Source: Branchiostoma floridae
Taxonomy: Eukaryota > Chordata > Leptocardii > Amphioxiformes > Branchiostomatidae
DNA length: 64,000 nt
NCBI RefSeq assembly: GCF_000003815.2
Contig: NC_049980.1
Location: forward strand, 3,806,497 to 3,870,496
Direction: 5' to 3'
The notes beneath the pieces were generated by a model. It was not told the DNA's origin and ran no database searches. It worked only from the letters and a program-made list of their open reading frames with translations. Below, piece by piece: positions 30,421 through 40,969 of the stretch. The stretch's first letter is position 1; each line of letters starts with the position of its first letter. The translations under genes and the position numbers were made by a program.

Positions 30421-33030
30421 CTATGAAAGATGATGCTGGGTCCCCCCCACTATGTTGTCTTTATACAATCTGTACACCTCCTCATTGTCCGGAAGAGTAA
30501 AGTAAGTATCGTGTGGCAGGTTCATGAAGAGGTACTTAAGTGTCAGGCCCGGGACGCTAATGCCATCCTTAAACATGTCTATACCCTTGTCCTGGTAGAA
30601 CTCTGTCATCTTCTGCACGGCTTCTACCATGGGGCTAACGTCCTTGTTGTTGTACCATATTAGAAAGTCCCTCATGGTCGTCATGCCCTGCTCTTCCCAC
30701 ACGCGCTGACAGTACAGATAGTCCTCCTCCGTGATGTCGGACTGTCGGAGGTTGCTATGGAAGGCGGCTCGTGGTGGTAGCTGCGTGTGCTCCAACTTGT
30801 CCAAGCTGTCCATCCATTCGTACGGAAAGAACCCCTTTGTCTCCTGGCAGCCGTACGCCTTCAGCAGGATAGAGTAGGAAAAGCCTGGAGCCACATAATT
30901 GATGAGATCCAGGAATTTCAGGTCGTCCGTTTCAATCGACATGTACGTGTTGTTCTTCTTGATGGGTCGGAGTTTGCTGGTAGATCGCAGCAGCAGCGGG
31001 AGGAACACTTTTTTGATGGCGTTAAGGTCATACTTCCCACCGTTGAAACTAAGAACCACCAGCTGACTCATGTACTTGGTCAGTTCCTCAATCAGTTTGG
31101 TCATGTAATGTTCTTTCCGGCGTTTTTCTTTTCGCTTCGCCTTGTCTTGCGGGGATTCTCCTTCCGTTTCTTCATCTTCTTCTTTTTCCTCTTTCTCCAA
31201 ATCCGTTTGCCGAATTTCTTCCATCTTGAGCACCGCCCAATGAAACTTTTCCAACAGAAGGGAGTACGCCTTACGACTGATTTGCTGTAGGAAATTCAAC
31301 AAGTCTTCAGCCACTTTTGTCGGGTCGCCTTCGGACACGAAACATTCTGGGTCGGTGTATTCAGGGACGTTTGAGCCGACGCTCACGCTCAAGAGTTCGT
31401 GTGCCGCCTCCCACGTCATTTTGTCCGTCTTTTGATCAGTCAGTGGTTTTAGAAGACATTCTATATCGAAGCAGGCGCGGTAGGGATAGTAACGATCTTC
31501 TTCGGGGACGACGATCCCTTCGTCCTGCAGCTTTTCAAAGATGGTCTGCGGTAGATGGTAGGCGCCTCCCGGATACACCTTGTTCACCTTACCGTCGCAC
31601 GTGCGAATGTGGGCTTCGCAATGACCGCGGTGCGTCCACCTCTTTCCGCATTGCGGACACGCGTACGACTTGGCGTAAGTCTTAAAATCCTTAATGTAAC
31701 TGTAATGGTGCTCGCAGAGATTCAGGTACATCGTATTGTTGTGTGTAGACAGGGGACGTCTCACCAACTCCGCAAAGAAGTCGTCATCTTCGGCGTCTTC
31801 ATCGTGATTGGGCTGTAGAGCATAGACGTACACGTCGACCTCAAACAATTTCTCTATGTCCTCCAGATGTTTGAGAGACACGCCTTTGAACTGTTTGGCC
31901 GTCTTACCCACCCACGCCAGGTACTCTCTGAAGAGGCTCTTGGTCGTCCTTTCCAGCTTGGTGCGATCGCATTGCCGATGGAGTGCCAGGCATCGGAAAA
32001 AGCAGAGCTTGTCCGTGTACGGACCGTTCGTTCCGCTATAAAGGGCGATGATGGACTTGCTGTTCCTGATGTAGTCTGTCAGCGTCCCGGGGACACCGAT
32101 CGGATGGTCCTTGATTTTGTTCACGTAAAACATGACATTCACCATCTTCTGCAGGACGGACTTACTGTTCGGGCGCTCCTGGCGTGCCTTCTCCATGTGA
32201 TCGACCTCTTCGATCTTGTCCAGGAACCGCCGGATACCATCCTCGTTTTCCACTTGGACAGGTTCTGGCAAAAACCCGTTATTATTTTCACAAGGGTAAA
32301 AATATCGCAGTGCCCCCGTGTCCCCGTCCTGGAGGATGAACCCGAACGATAGGTTGATCTTAAAGACGGTTTGCTGGTCGCCAAAGATGGCCCATACGTT
32401 GTCGGTCAGATCGCTAGGATTTTCGGACTCCAGTCTAAAGTTGTACGTGTCCTGGATGTTTTGTCCCCGCTTGAACTGCGTCCTGATCATAGACCATTTC
32501 TGCCGGTACAGATTCTGAACGGCCACGTCTTCGTGCTGGGGAATCAGCTCTTCCGACACGTCCTCCGTATCTTCCTCAAAGGGAAATGCGTCGCCGTCTC
32601 CTGCGGGTTGGATGTGGCGTCGTTTCGCTTTGGGCCCGGCCCCGTCTGCTGAGGAAACCCTTTTCCGTAGACGGGAGGTTGACGCCACGGGGTGTGCAGC
32701 TTCTCGGTGCGCATGCAGGGCATGGGCCGTCTCAAACGCCACGTTACACGGTCGGCACCAGAACGTGGGGGCCGGCCTCGGATTCTCGTGCAGCCGGCGA
32801 TGTTGCAGTAGGCTGTCTCGTCTAGAAAATTTTTTGCCGCAAAAATCACACTCGTGCGTGGGTTCGGTCGGGTCGTGCTGCTTTTGATGACGCTTAAAAC
32901 TGTCGAGACGGTTATAGGTTTTGTCGCAGATCTCGCAGAGGTAGGTCGTGGTGCCGTGGGACTTTTGGTGCCGAGTGAGATTGCGTTTTTGGGCAAAGGT
33001 TTTTCCGCACGTTTCACAAGTAAACGCCAT
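30421..33030 (-). CDS. DNA polymerase B, zinc-finger and exonuclease part (first frame)
   Basis: 869 codons from ATG (MAFTCETCGKTFAQK). Four C2H2 fingers occupy about residues 3-115 (FTCETCGKTF, YLCEICDKTY, HECDFCGKKF, FWCRPCNVAF), followed by an NLS-like PKAKRRH and an acidic patch. A further CPQC...H...C finger typical of Polinton PolB comes later. Exonuclease motifs follow: Exo I FDIECLL, Exo II SFNGGKYDLN, Exo III YNNKDVSP. The frame ends in a TAG after NIVGG, at a run of seven C on the plus strand (30442-30448), just before polymerase motif A. A homopolymer indel, real or from sequencing, is the simplest cause. The acidic proofreading residues are present. Confidence 0.93.
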   Translation of the reverse strand: MAFTCETCGKTFAQKRNLTRHQKSHGTTTYLCEICDKTYNRLDSFKRHQKQHDPTEPTHECDFCGKKFSRRDSLLQHRRLHENPRPAPTFWCRPCNVAFETAHALHAHREAAHPVASTSRLRKRVSSADGAGPKAKRRHIQPAGDGDAFPFEEDTEDVSEELIPQHEDVAVQNLYRQKWSMIRTQFKRGQNIQDTYNFRLESENPSDLTDNVWAIFGDQQTVFKINLSFGFILQDGDTGALRYFYPCENNNGFLPEPVQVENEDGIRRFLDKIEEVDHMEKARQERPNSKSVLQKMVNVMFYVNKIKDHPIGVPGTLTDYIRNSKSIIALYSGTNGPYTDKLCFFRCLALHRQCDRTKLERTTKSLFREYLAWVGKTAKQFKGVSLKHLEDIEKLFEVDVYVYALQPNHDEDAEDDDFFAELVRRPLSTHNNTMYLNLCEHHYSYIKDFKTYAKSYACPQCGKRWTHRGHCEAHIRTCDGKVNKVYPGGAYHLPQTIFEKLQDEGIVVPEEDRYYPYRACFDIECLLKPLTDQKTDKMTWEAAHELLSVSVGSNVPEYTDPECFVSEGDPTKVAEDLLNFLQQISRKAYSLLLEKFHWAVLKMEEIRQTDLEKEEKEEDEETEGESPQDKAKRKEKRRKEHYMTKLIEELTKYMSQLVVLSFNGGKYDLNAIKKVFLPLLLRSTSKLRPIKKNNTYMSIETDDLKFLDLINYVAPGFSYSILLKAYGCQETKGFFPYEWMDSLDKLEHTQLPPRAAFHSNLRQSDITEEDYLYCQRVWEEQGMTTMRDFLIWYNNKDVSPMVEAVQKMTEFYQDKGIDMFKDGISVPGLTLKYLFMNLPHDTYFTLPDNEEVYRLYKDNIVGGTQHHLS

Positions 33031-33065
33031 GACTAGTTGACTGTACTCTTGATCATTGCTGGTTT

Positions 33066-33988
33066 CTGAAAGAACATACAAAGCTTTGTTTGAAACGCTG
33101 AATTTGTACAACACTCCAGTGCTTTTGTTAGAACGACGACCGCGCACTCATCAGTATTCCATGACAAAGAAAGGGCTTCGGTGCTCTTTTGTAAACGAAC
33201 AAAATCGTTTTTTGCCGGTCGAATACTTGTTTTGGTAGCGGAGAAAACTTTCGGTACAAAACTGTGACACACGTAACGTTACTGTTACGTTTCAAAGTTG
33301 GTAATGACATACGCGTATACGTAGCATATAGCGTATCACATAATCTAGGGCGTATTTTTTTTACTAAAAGAAATTTACTACAAACATGACGCAACAACAA
33401 CAGCAAGAGTTTTCGTAACGTTCTCACACGAATCCCCTAGTGTCAAACATAACACGATACTCCACACGAAAGCTAAACAAAAATGACCTGGTACAACCTT
33501 TGCAACAGTTTTTTTTTTTTTCTTCTTTTTTTCAAAACACGTTTTGATGCAGAGAAAATACAGTAACATATATTCTAGTTTTACCCGGGTTGCAAACAAC
33601 TTTTGCCTGTTTGAGCGATTCTTCATTCCTTGCTTTGGCGAACAATAAATTCTGGTTAGAGGGACAAAACTTCACAACCCCCGGCCCTTCTCTCTTGAGA
33701 CAGTGCCCCAAACTAAAGCGACATGTTAAAACAACGGACAGAAAAGCCATTTTCCAATACTATACGTCCAACAAAGATATGTTGGACAAAACTAGTTGTC
33801 GCACGTAGATATTTCAAAGATTTATGGTAGTTTACCCTTGAAGTTGCGTCCACCTAATCGAGTTCTTTGGTCAATGTACAAACAACAACACAACCCTCAA
33901 AGCATGTATCGGCCTAAAGACTGTTAGCATCTTTCGGTCTATGGTTGCAAGAGGAAAGACTTAAAAGAAAACATGATGACAGACTTAC
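33066..33988 (-). other. Putative 5-prime-leader intron of PolB
   Basis: Minus strand: donor GTAAGT starting at 33988 after ...GCCCG, acceptor TTCTTTCAG ending at 33066, then a 35-base leader to the PolB ATG at 33030. No supported coding frame lies inside. Leader exon about 33989-34085. Confidence 0.55.
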
Positions 33989-34108
33989 CGGGCGATGGCT
34001 GTCCAGCTTGCGGAGGTGGCCGGCGCAGAAGAGAGATATCAGTAGAGCCGAGACGTCCTCGCAGTTCCCACGCCGATGGTCAACTAAATTTCGCCCTGGC
34101 TCTTAGAG

Positions 34109-34115
34109 TTTTATA
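34109..34115 (-). promoter_or_regulatory. TATA box (TATAAAA) for the PolB transcript
   Basis: TATAAAA on the minus strand about 120 bases upstream of the putative leader donor at 33988/33989. Confidence 0.6.
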
Positions 34116-34194
34116 GAGATCTAGAACAATAGGTGGTGTCAGGGGTTTCCCCCACATCCCGGAAAATATGCACGGCGTCTGGGACGAAGCACGA

Positions 34195-34484
34195 AGACAA
34201 AAGGCACAATTATGAGGGTATTGTTTTCGGCGTGGGAACAGATCTTATATTCATTGTCGGCCCTTTCAGCAACTGATGAGTTGGTACCCCCGTAGGGATG
34301 TGTACGTGTAACCATGGTGATATCATAACAGAGTTGGTGGGAAAGAAGACACAATTATCAGGGCATTGTTTTCGGCGTGGGAATAGATCTGTTCGGCCCT
34401 TTCAACAACTGATGAGTTGGTACCCCCATAGGGATGTGTACGTGTAACCATGGTGATATCATAACAGAGTTGGTGGGAAAGACG
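34195..34484. repeat. Tandem duplication (~136-145 bp) in the PolB-RNR intergenic region
   Basis: Blocks TTGTTTTCGGCGTGGGAA and ACTGATGAGTTGGTACCCCC occur twice at 136-145-bp spacing. A degenerate third GGCATTGTTTATGGCGTGAG lies near 34596. Probably upstream control sequence of the divergent PolB and RNR genes. Confidence 0.8.
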
Positions 34485-34712
34485 GTAAGTCATCAATCAG
34501 TGCCGTTCTCAGAAGGATAAACGCAGCGACCACCCTTAAGACCAGACCACGATCAAAGACGGTTCCCGAATTGAAACAAAAGACGTAAACTAGGCATTGT
34601 TTATGGCGTGAGAAGCACCAACGGTCGGTGGAAATATGCACTCGATGATACCGCAGGGATATGAACTAAAAGGGGATCGGGATAAAAAGGATAATCATAA
34701 CGCTACCGACAA

Positions 34713-34886
34713 NNNNNNNNNNNNNNNNNNNNNNNNNNNNNNNNNNNNNNNNNNNNNNNNNNNNNNNNNNNNNNNNNNNNNNNNNNNNNNNNNNNNNNNN
34801 NNNNNNNNNNNNNNNNNNNNNNNNNNNNNNNNNNNNNNNNNNNNNNNNNNNNNNNNNNNNNNNNNNNNNNNNNNNNNNNNNNNNNN
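34713..34886. other. Assembly gap (174 N)
   Basis: Run of N inside the Polinton, between the tandem duplication and the RNR gene. Confidence 1.
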
Positions 34887-35053
34887 CGATGAAGCCGCCC
34901 GGATTATGCGACCCCTCCAGGCTGACCTTGTTTCACCCCGACTTGAGCTAAGAAATTACGTACCCCCCCCCCTAAACTCTGTATATCTGGACCAATCAGA
35001 GTACCGACTCGTCTGAAGCAAATGTAAATATGCAAATACATGGTGACAGACAA

Positions 35054-35061
35054 GATAAAAG
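35054..35061 (+). promoter_or_regulatory. TATA-like GATAAAAG of the RNR gene
   Basis: 36 bases before the ATG at 35097, followed by a T-rich stretch. Confidence 0.5.
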
Positions 35062-35096
35062 GTCTTCCTTTTTTTTGCTAACAGAACCGCCGCAAG

Positions 35097-36131
35097 ATGC
35101 TTCCAGCGCAGCCACCGAAGCCTAACCAATCCGTACTGAAGGTCTCTGTAGACCGAGAGAAGCAGTGTGAGCGCCTACTGCGTGAAAACTCCAGACGCTT
35201 CGTCATTTTTCCCATCCAGTACCACGACATCTGGCACATGTACAAGAAGGCCGTAGCATCATTCTGGACAACGGAGGAAGTTGACCTGTCTAAGGATTTG
35301 GAGCATTGGGAGAGTCTGAATGACAACGAAAAACACTTCATCAAACACGTCCTGGCATTCTTTGCAGCTAGTGACGGTATCGTTAATGAAAATCTGGTTG
35401 AGAGATTCACCAAAGAGGTGCAGGTGACTGAGGTAAGGTGCTTCTATGGCTTCCAGATCGCCATTGAGAACATCCATTCTGAAATGTACAGTCTCTTAAT
35501 CGACACCTACGTGAAGGATCCGCATGAAAGAGAGCATCTGTTCAGTGCCATTGAGACCATACCTTGTGTAAAGAAGAAGGCTGACTGGGCCCTTAGATGG
35601 AGTGGAGACGAGAAAACTACTTTTGGCGATCGTGTAGTTGCGTTTGCTGCTGTGGAAGGGATATTTTTCTCCGGGGCCTTCGCAGCAATTTTCTGGTTGA
35701 GGAAAAGAGGACTTATGCCAGGGCTGACTTTCTCTAATGAGCTGATCAGTAGAGACGAAGGTCTGCACACCGACTTTGCCTGTCTTATGGTCAGCTACCT
35801 GGTCAATAAGCCTAGTGAGGAGCGCATTCACCAGATTATCGACGATGCTGTTAAGATTGAGCAAGAGTTCCTGACGGAAGCTCTTCCTGTGAAGCTGATT
35901 GGGATGAATCAAGACCTGATGAAACAGTACATTGAGTTTGTCGCAGATAGGCTGCTGGGAGAACTCATGTGCAGTAAGCTTTACAACAGCGAGAACCCCT
36001 TTGACTTCATGGAGAACATTTCTCTGGAGGGAAAGACCAACTTCTTTGAGAAGAAGGTGGGAGAGTATCAGAAGATGGGGGTGATGTCCTCCTCTGAACA
36101 ACAGAAGTTCACGTTGGATGCTGACTTTTGA
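35097..36131 (+). CDS. RRM2-like: Ribonucleotide reductase small subunit (R2), intronless
   Basis: 344 codons from ATG. Class Ia R2 converts ribonucleotides with a large R1 subunit via a di-iron tyrosyl radical. Iron ligands and radical site are visible in [11 protein letters not shown] (Asp), [12 protein letters not shown] (Glu), [14 protein letters not shown] (Glu/His ligands and radical Tyr), [10 protein letters not shown] (Glu) and [10 protein letters not shown] (Glu, His). The C-terminal FTLDADF is the R1-docking peptide of animal R2. The whole frame is intact and has no introns. It lacks the ~40-residue N-terminal extension with the KEN degron of animal RRM2. It lies next to the right terminal repeat, with AATAAA at 36140-36145. 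No R1 gene is present, so it would pair with host R1. Very close to animal RRM2, so capture from an animal mRNA is likely. Confidence 0.95.
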   Translation: MLPAQPPKPNQSVLKVSVDREKQCERLLRENSRRFVIFPIQYHDIWHMYKKAVASFWTTEEVDLSKDLEHWESLNDNEKHFIKHVLAFFAASDGIVNENLVERFTKEVQVTEVRCFYGFQIAIENIHSEMYSLLIDTYVKDPHEREHLFSAIETIPCVKKKADWALRWSGDEKTTFGDRVVAFAAVEGIFFSGAFAAIFWLRKRGLMPGLTFSNELISRDEGLHTDFACLMVSYLVNKPSEERIHQIIDDAVKIEQEFLTEALPVKLIGMNQDLMKQYIEFVADRLLGELMCSKLYNSENPFDFMENISLEGKTNFFEKKVGEYQKMGVMSSSEQQKFTLDADF

Positions 36132-36139
36132 AAGTACAG

Positions 36140-36145
36140 AATAAA
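36140..36145 (+). terminator. Poly(A) signal of the RNR gene
   Basis: AATAAA 9 bases after the stop codon. Confidence 0.65.
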
Positions 36146-36268
36146 AGAACGGTAAAAAATCAAACGGTCATTGTCATCTTTATTTTATACGATAGAGACT
36201 TACAACCAGGCCAAATAAGGACATGTCATTCACGATTGGGGAGGGGGAGGTTCATTTGGGGTGGGGTT

Positions 36269-36529
36269 GGGTTGTCATAGTTACCTTGCTCCGCCTGAAT
36301 ATATGATATCTGACCCCTGACCTGCGCCGCCTGAATAAATCATATCTGACCCCTGACCTGCGCCACCTGAATAGTTATGTGACCTCTGACCCATGACCAG
36401 CGCTTGAATAAATTATATCTGACCTCTGACCTGCGCCTGAATAGATAATATCGGCAGGCGATGACCTTTGACCTGCTCCACCTTGCTCCGCCAGAATAAT
36501 AATAGTGATCCTGTCGCTACTATACTACT
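36269..36529 (-). repeat. Polinton right terminal inverted repeat
   Basis: 261 bp. DR1 elements on the minus strand at 36311-36323, 36347-36359, 36380-36392, 36420-36432 and 36462-36474. One 36-bp unit is duplicated relative to the left repeat. Confidence 0.95.
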
Positions 36530-37289
36530 GACGACGGTTCTGCGGCAATCGCCCGAGCCTCGCTTAAACATGTAATAATACCCCCCTCACATTATATACG
36601 ATCTTCGGACGTACTTCGCGATCGCAGGAAGGTCGGCTGATTTTAAGATCTTTAGACGGTCTTGCGTATTTTTCTCCCAAAAACTGCCCCCCTCACATAT
36701 AAGAGCGGCTCGTGCGATCGACGGTGAATAAATCTATGATAATGAACCTCCCATGACCTCTTGCACGCGGACAACGTAACACAAAAAGTTCCTCAAAAAG
36801 GCAAGAGATCAATAAATGTTGCTTATTTTGTTGTCGGAATCTTTTTAACCAATGAATGGAATGCGCGGGCATAATAGAAATGACACAAGAAAGGAAAGTG
36901 TGTCACAAAGCCAGCCTACATACTACCACAGGGGCCACAATGTTAGAATTACCCTCACATTCCCAGAAATTCAATTTTTGCAATCAAACGGAAGTCGGGC
37001 GAACGTCGCCCGAACGTCTCCCGACTGACGGGCGTTCTTCATCCGATTTGCGCTCGATGATTAATAACTATGTCTGTGCTTGCCTATCGGTCTTCAATTG
37101 GATTGATGCAAGACTGTTGACCGATACCCTTGCGAGGTACGCACGATTTGCACGCACGATCTGCGACTAGGTAACGAGCTCTGCGATCTCAGAGATCTCC
37201 TGCGACTTGTCGCTTATGTTAAGAACATGTTTCGCTGCACCGCGACCATCGTACGACCCCTGAAAATCACCGGCGATCCCTAAAAATCG
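36530..37289. other. Right half of the interrupted MITE and MITE-rich spacer
   Basis: GACGACGGTTCTGCGGCAAT...GAGCCTCGCTTA continues the MITE cut at 21424. Beyond lie fragments with ACCCCCCTCACAT blocks (36583, 36690) and the CCTAAAAATCG MITE into which the foldback inserted. No gene seen. Confidence 0.6.
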
Positions 37290-37419
37290 GGTAATTGTGT
37301 AGTTTGCGGTTCCGAGCGTTGTATTTTGAGGCCGATAGCCCGGTTGCGCGTCGGTCGACGTTTTAGGTATCCGATGTCACGGTCACCTCTCGCTCGTTAT
37401 TTTACGTTGCAACGTCGCT

Positions 37420-37700
37420 GTTTGAAAACCGACATCGCTTTTTTGAAACCCGACGTCGAAACCCGACGTCGAAGCTCTTTCGAAATCCGACGTCGGTTTT
37501 GAAAATACACGTCGCTTTCGAAAACTGACGTCGGTTCTCAAAAACCACATCGCTTTGAACACCGACGTCGGTTTTGAAAAACCACATCGCTTTGAAAACC
37601 GACGTCGATTCTAAAAAACAACATCGCTTTGAAAACCGACGTCGGTTTTGAAAAACTACATCGCTTTGAAAACCGACGTCGGTTTTGAAAAACTACATCG
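37420..37700. repeat. ~36-bp repeats with ACCGACGTCGGT palindromes (left arm)
   Basis: Units like AAACCGACGTCGGTTTTGAA followed by AACTACATCGCTTTG recur about seven times, some diverged. Mirrored at 42967-43235 in the right arm. Confidence 0.9.
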
Positions 37701-38869
37701 AGGATTAACTCCAGGGGGAGGGGCCTTTTACACCTTTCATTCACACCAACCAAACACAGATGTGTATTTGTTATCAAACCCACCATGGATCGACTAGTTA
37801 GGCATATTGCCTGCCCTTACGCCCCAAACAGAGATTCGGCTCCGAGCAGTTGGGAAAAATTTGAGACTTTATCATATGCCTCTTTCTTGTCCCGCCCTTG
37901 TTGGGGAGGGCGGACGAAAGACGTGGCACATAACAAGGCCGCAATTTTGCTCCCAAACCTCTGCAAGGAGCTTCCGACTGGTTTTGACGTCGGGCCTTCT
38001 TTTTTGTTTAAACTTCCTCTTTAAACACTTGGTTTGGCGACATAGCAAAATAAAATAAAAAAACAACGTTAAAACCAGTCCTTTTGCGTGGGGAGTACAT
38101 ATCACCGTGAACTAAGCTATATTTACCTTACACTCCTACAGGGCAAAAATTCTACATAGATGTGTATTACACTATGTGTATTATACTGTATCTCTCCAAG
38201 CAGAGGTTGCGCTTCGGCTGTTTTTCATGTGTTTTAGGCCTTTTTGTGGGGCTTTCAATTTTGTACAGGAGCCTTCATGTTCGCCGGCCAAACAGACATG
38301 AAGAAAACAATACACAATAGAAAGCCCAGCAAAGAGACCCAACTGAACACGTCAAAAACTGCCGAAAACACCATTGCTTGGAGAGTACACTAACATGTCT
38401 AGACCTGTCAGTTGGCGGTGGTTGGAAGAACATTACTTACCTGTAATGTCTCTTATCACGCCAAGGAAATATTGCTTTCACTAATCTAAGAGTAAGAGAA
38501 TCGTTGCTGACTCACTTTGTATCAACTTATCTGGCGGAATCAGGTTGCTGTACATGTGCGAGCTTTGTGTGTGTGGTGCCTGTTGATGCGTTCATACTCT
38601 TCACACACACAATGAAAACACCAACACATGTGTTAGGATGGGGGCGAGTGCGTGCACACCGCAGGAATACTTTTATTTGCCAAAGGTACAATCGTAACGA
38701 AAGCGGAAGGTCAAAGATCAAATTGAACACCGAAACATCAATATCCAAAAGGGATCGTCAAACCAATTCCAAAGACATACGATTTTTCGTGATCACGTAA
38801 ACCAAATTGTTAAACATTAGCATACATAGCTGTTCATACACATCTATTCAAAACAAATATTTTGTGAAC

Positions 38870-39021
38870 AGCATTACCAAACTGAGAATAAGTGCACACT
38901 GCCTCGAAATCGATAAAGGTCGTCAACATAATATACCAACAGATCAGAGACTATGTCCTTCATGTCAAGATGACACTAGCATTGAAGATGATTATCATTT
39001 CATTATGACCTACATACAATG
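38870..39021 (+). pseudogene. LINE-type RT C-terminal fragment inside the foldback
   Basis: The frame KLRISAHCLEIDKGRQHNIP, then RLCPSCQDD and EDDYHFIMTY, then stop, matches the Cys-rich end common in animal LINE proteins (LRxxxHxLxIExGR...RxCxxC...EDExHFL). Confidence 0.6.
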
Positions 39022-40969
39022 AAGAGAGACAGATGTTAATGCGATCAATCACATGTAAGTCCAATGTATGTCTACCACACACATGTGATGACACCTTCAA
39101 TATACTTTTATCATGTCATGACTCCATATCTATCCACCTAGGTCAATACAATTATCACGCCATGCAACAAAGAAACGGTACCATTCATAAATAACGTTTG
39201 ACAAATATTATGTCGATAATAGCATAGAAGTTCTCAATCTGATGTATGTTATAGTTCCCTTTATTCCCGCAGATTGCACTCAGTGTAGTTCATAGTATTG
39301 TAGTAACTGGAATTGTTGTGATATAACGTATATATTAGACTGTACATTTTGTTGTCTATACATTTCCCTACATTGTCACTGATACAACTATTGCACAATG
39401 AACCATCGTCCTAGTTTGTATTTTTGGGGCGTTACCCTAGTATTATATATATTAAGCTAAAACCATGTGTATTTTGTGTATCTTTAATAGAAATGCCACT
39501 AACCTTAGCTTAGTGTACCAACAAAACTTGTCAATCAAAATACAGGAAATAGTCTTTCAGAGGGTCTAGATTAGACACGTGCTTGCCTCCGGGCCCTCCT
39601 AGTAGGGGGTTTGATTATACAACATTTCCGCCCCAACTAAAAATTGGTGCCGCCGCCTCTGCACCTATAGACTGTATTGCAGGTTCCTTTTTTAATCTCC
39701 TTGGTGTCACTATCTCGTTGTCCCAGGTTTCATTAGCCTCACAGAATCCCACACCTGGATGTTCGGTGGGTCGATTTAGTCAAGCAAAAGTAATAGGCTA
39801 AAAGTTGGCAAAATATGAAGTGCTATTTGTGTGATGAAGACTAGTATCTGATAGAATTATTTCCAGATCGGTGATATCGACTGTGTTGCCGTCGCCATTA
39901 TTATGTTACCTTCACAGAAGGGAACATATCTGTTTTTGCTTTGTTTCTTCTTCTCCGCACAAATAAAGTCAACGACCTGGACCAGACGGCTGTCACCATG
40001 GTAACCGGTAAAGTAGCAGACACCATGTGGTGTCCGGTTACATAATGTAGCAAATGTCAGATCTACAGGGGCTTGGGTCACTACATTTAGAAACGTGTTC
40101 AAATAAGAATGAACAAAACAGTTGCCAGTGTTAGACTACAACATGTGAAGGTAACATTCTGTATTTGCTTGCAAAAATTACCTTTCTAGTTTTGATTCCT
40201 TTCGCTTAAATCTAAAAGTCGTTTTTCAGCATTCCAGAAATTCCAGAATACATATCTTTCTTAGTATCAGCAAGATGTAAACTAAGTAAGTACTCAACTC
40301 GGCACAAAAAAGTTTGGAATATCAACTTCGATTGATCATATTTCCGTTGTTTCTGCATCAATTTCATTGTATTACATATCAATAGAAAGCTTGTTTGCTT
40401 CTCTAGAGCTCTGCTTTATTTGGTCAATAGTTTGCCAAAGTGTAAGGAAGCAACAGACACTCACATATCAAGCTCACACACACAACAACAACCTGATCTG
40501 ATGCTCCTTGAGAAGTAATTTGAGAAAAAGTGAGCCAGCAACTATTCGCCTAGATGAGGGTCTGCATGGGGGGATCTTGGTAACGATTAACGGTGAATTC
40601 AGGAGGCCCGGTAACGCTTAACGGTAAATTCAGGAGGCCCGGTAACGCTTAACGGTAAATTCAGAAGGAGTTTAATACAACGCATAACACTTACGTAACA
40701 CTGACGTGCATTCCTATCCATACAGCGCTAGAGTAGTTGGGGTGAAAATGGGTGAAAATATCCGACTATTGACATTGTGAGAAAATATCCGACTATTGAC
40801 ATTGTGAGAAGCAAAAGGTACCCGGAACCTGGAGGAATGACAGGGACAATGTCCATGACAGGCAGATCTAGAGTTCCCGGCCCGCCACAGAGACGGCGGC
40901 AGCAAATTTCTCATGGAGGGATTGAACTATTGTTTCAGCACATGGAGCGCCGGAGGCGCGATGCATCCT

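Larger units (their letters stand above)
21425..36529. mobile_element. Complete Polinton/Maverick (adintovirus-like) element
   Basis: 15,105 bp flanked by GACGAC at 21419-21424 and 36530-36535, with termini AGTAGTATAG...CTATACTACT. A 6-bp duplication and AG...CT ends are Polinton hallmarks. The interrupted MITE gives the empty site. Core genes present are major capsid, adenain-type protease, packaging ATPase, PolB and two conserved Polinton proteins. Absent to my reading are a retrovirus-like integrase and a penton/minor capsid gene. Cargo consists of two double-PC4 proteins, a Bcl-2-like protein and an RNR small subunit. A 174-base N gap (34713-34886) lies in the non-coding region beside the RNR gene. 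Confidence 0.95.

Noticed and set aside
33972-34115. Short plus-strand frame with a CPACGGGRRRR segment
   Set aside because: 47 codons, better explained as antisense to the putative PolB leader exon with its GTAAGT donor and TATA box.
33150-34700. Decayed integrase in the PolB-RNR interval
   Set aside because: No frame shows integrase-like zinc-binding or DDE-core patterns; the sequence reads as an intron plus a tandemly duplicated control region.
35097-36131. RNR gene as a host processed pseudogene
   Set aside because: The frame is fully intact, lies inside the terminal repeats, has its own close poly(A) signal and shows no poly(A) tail or LINE-type duplication.
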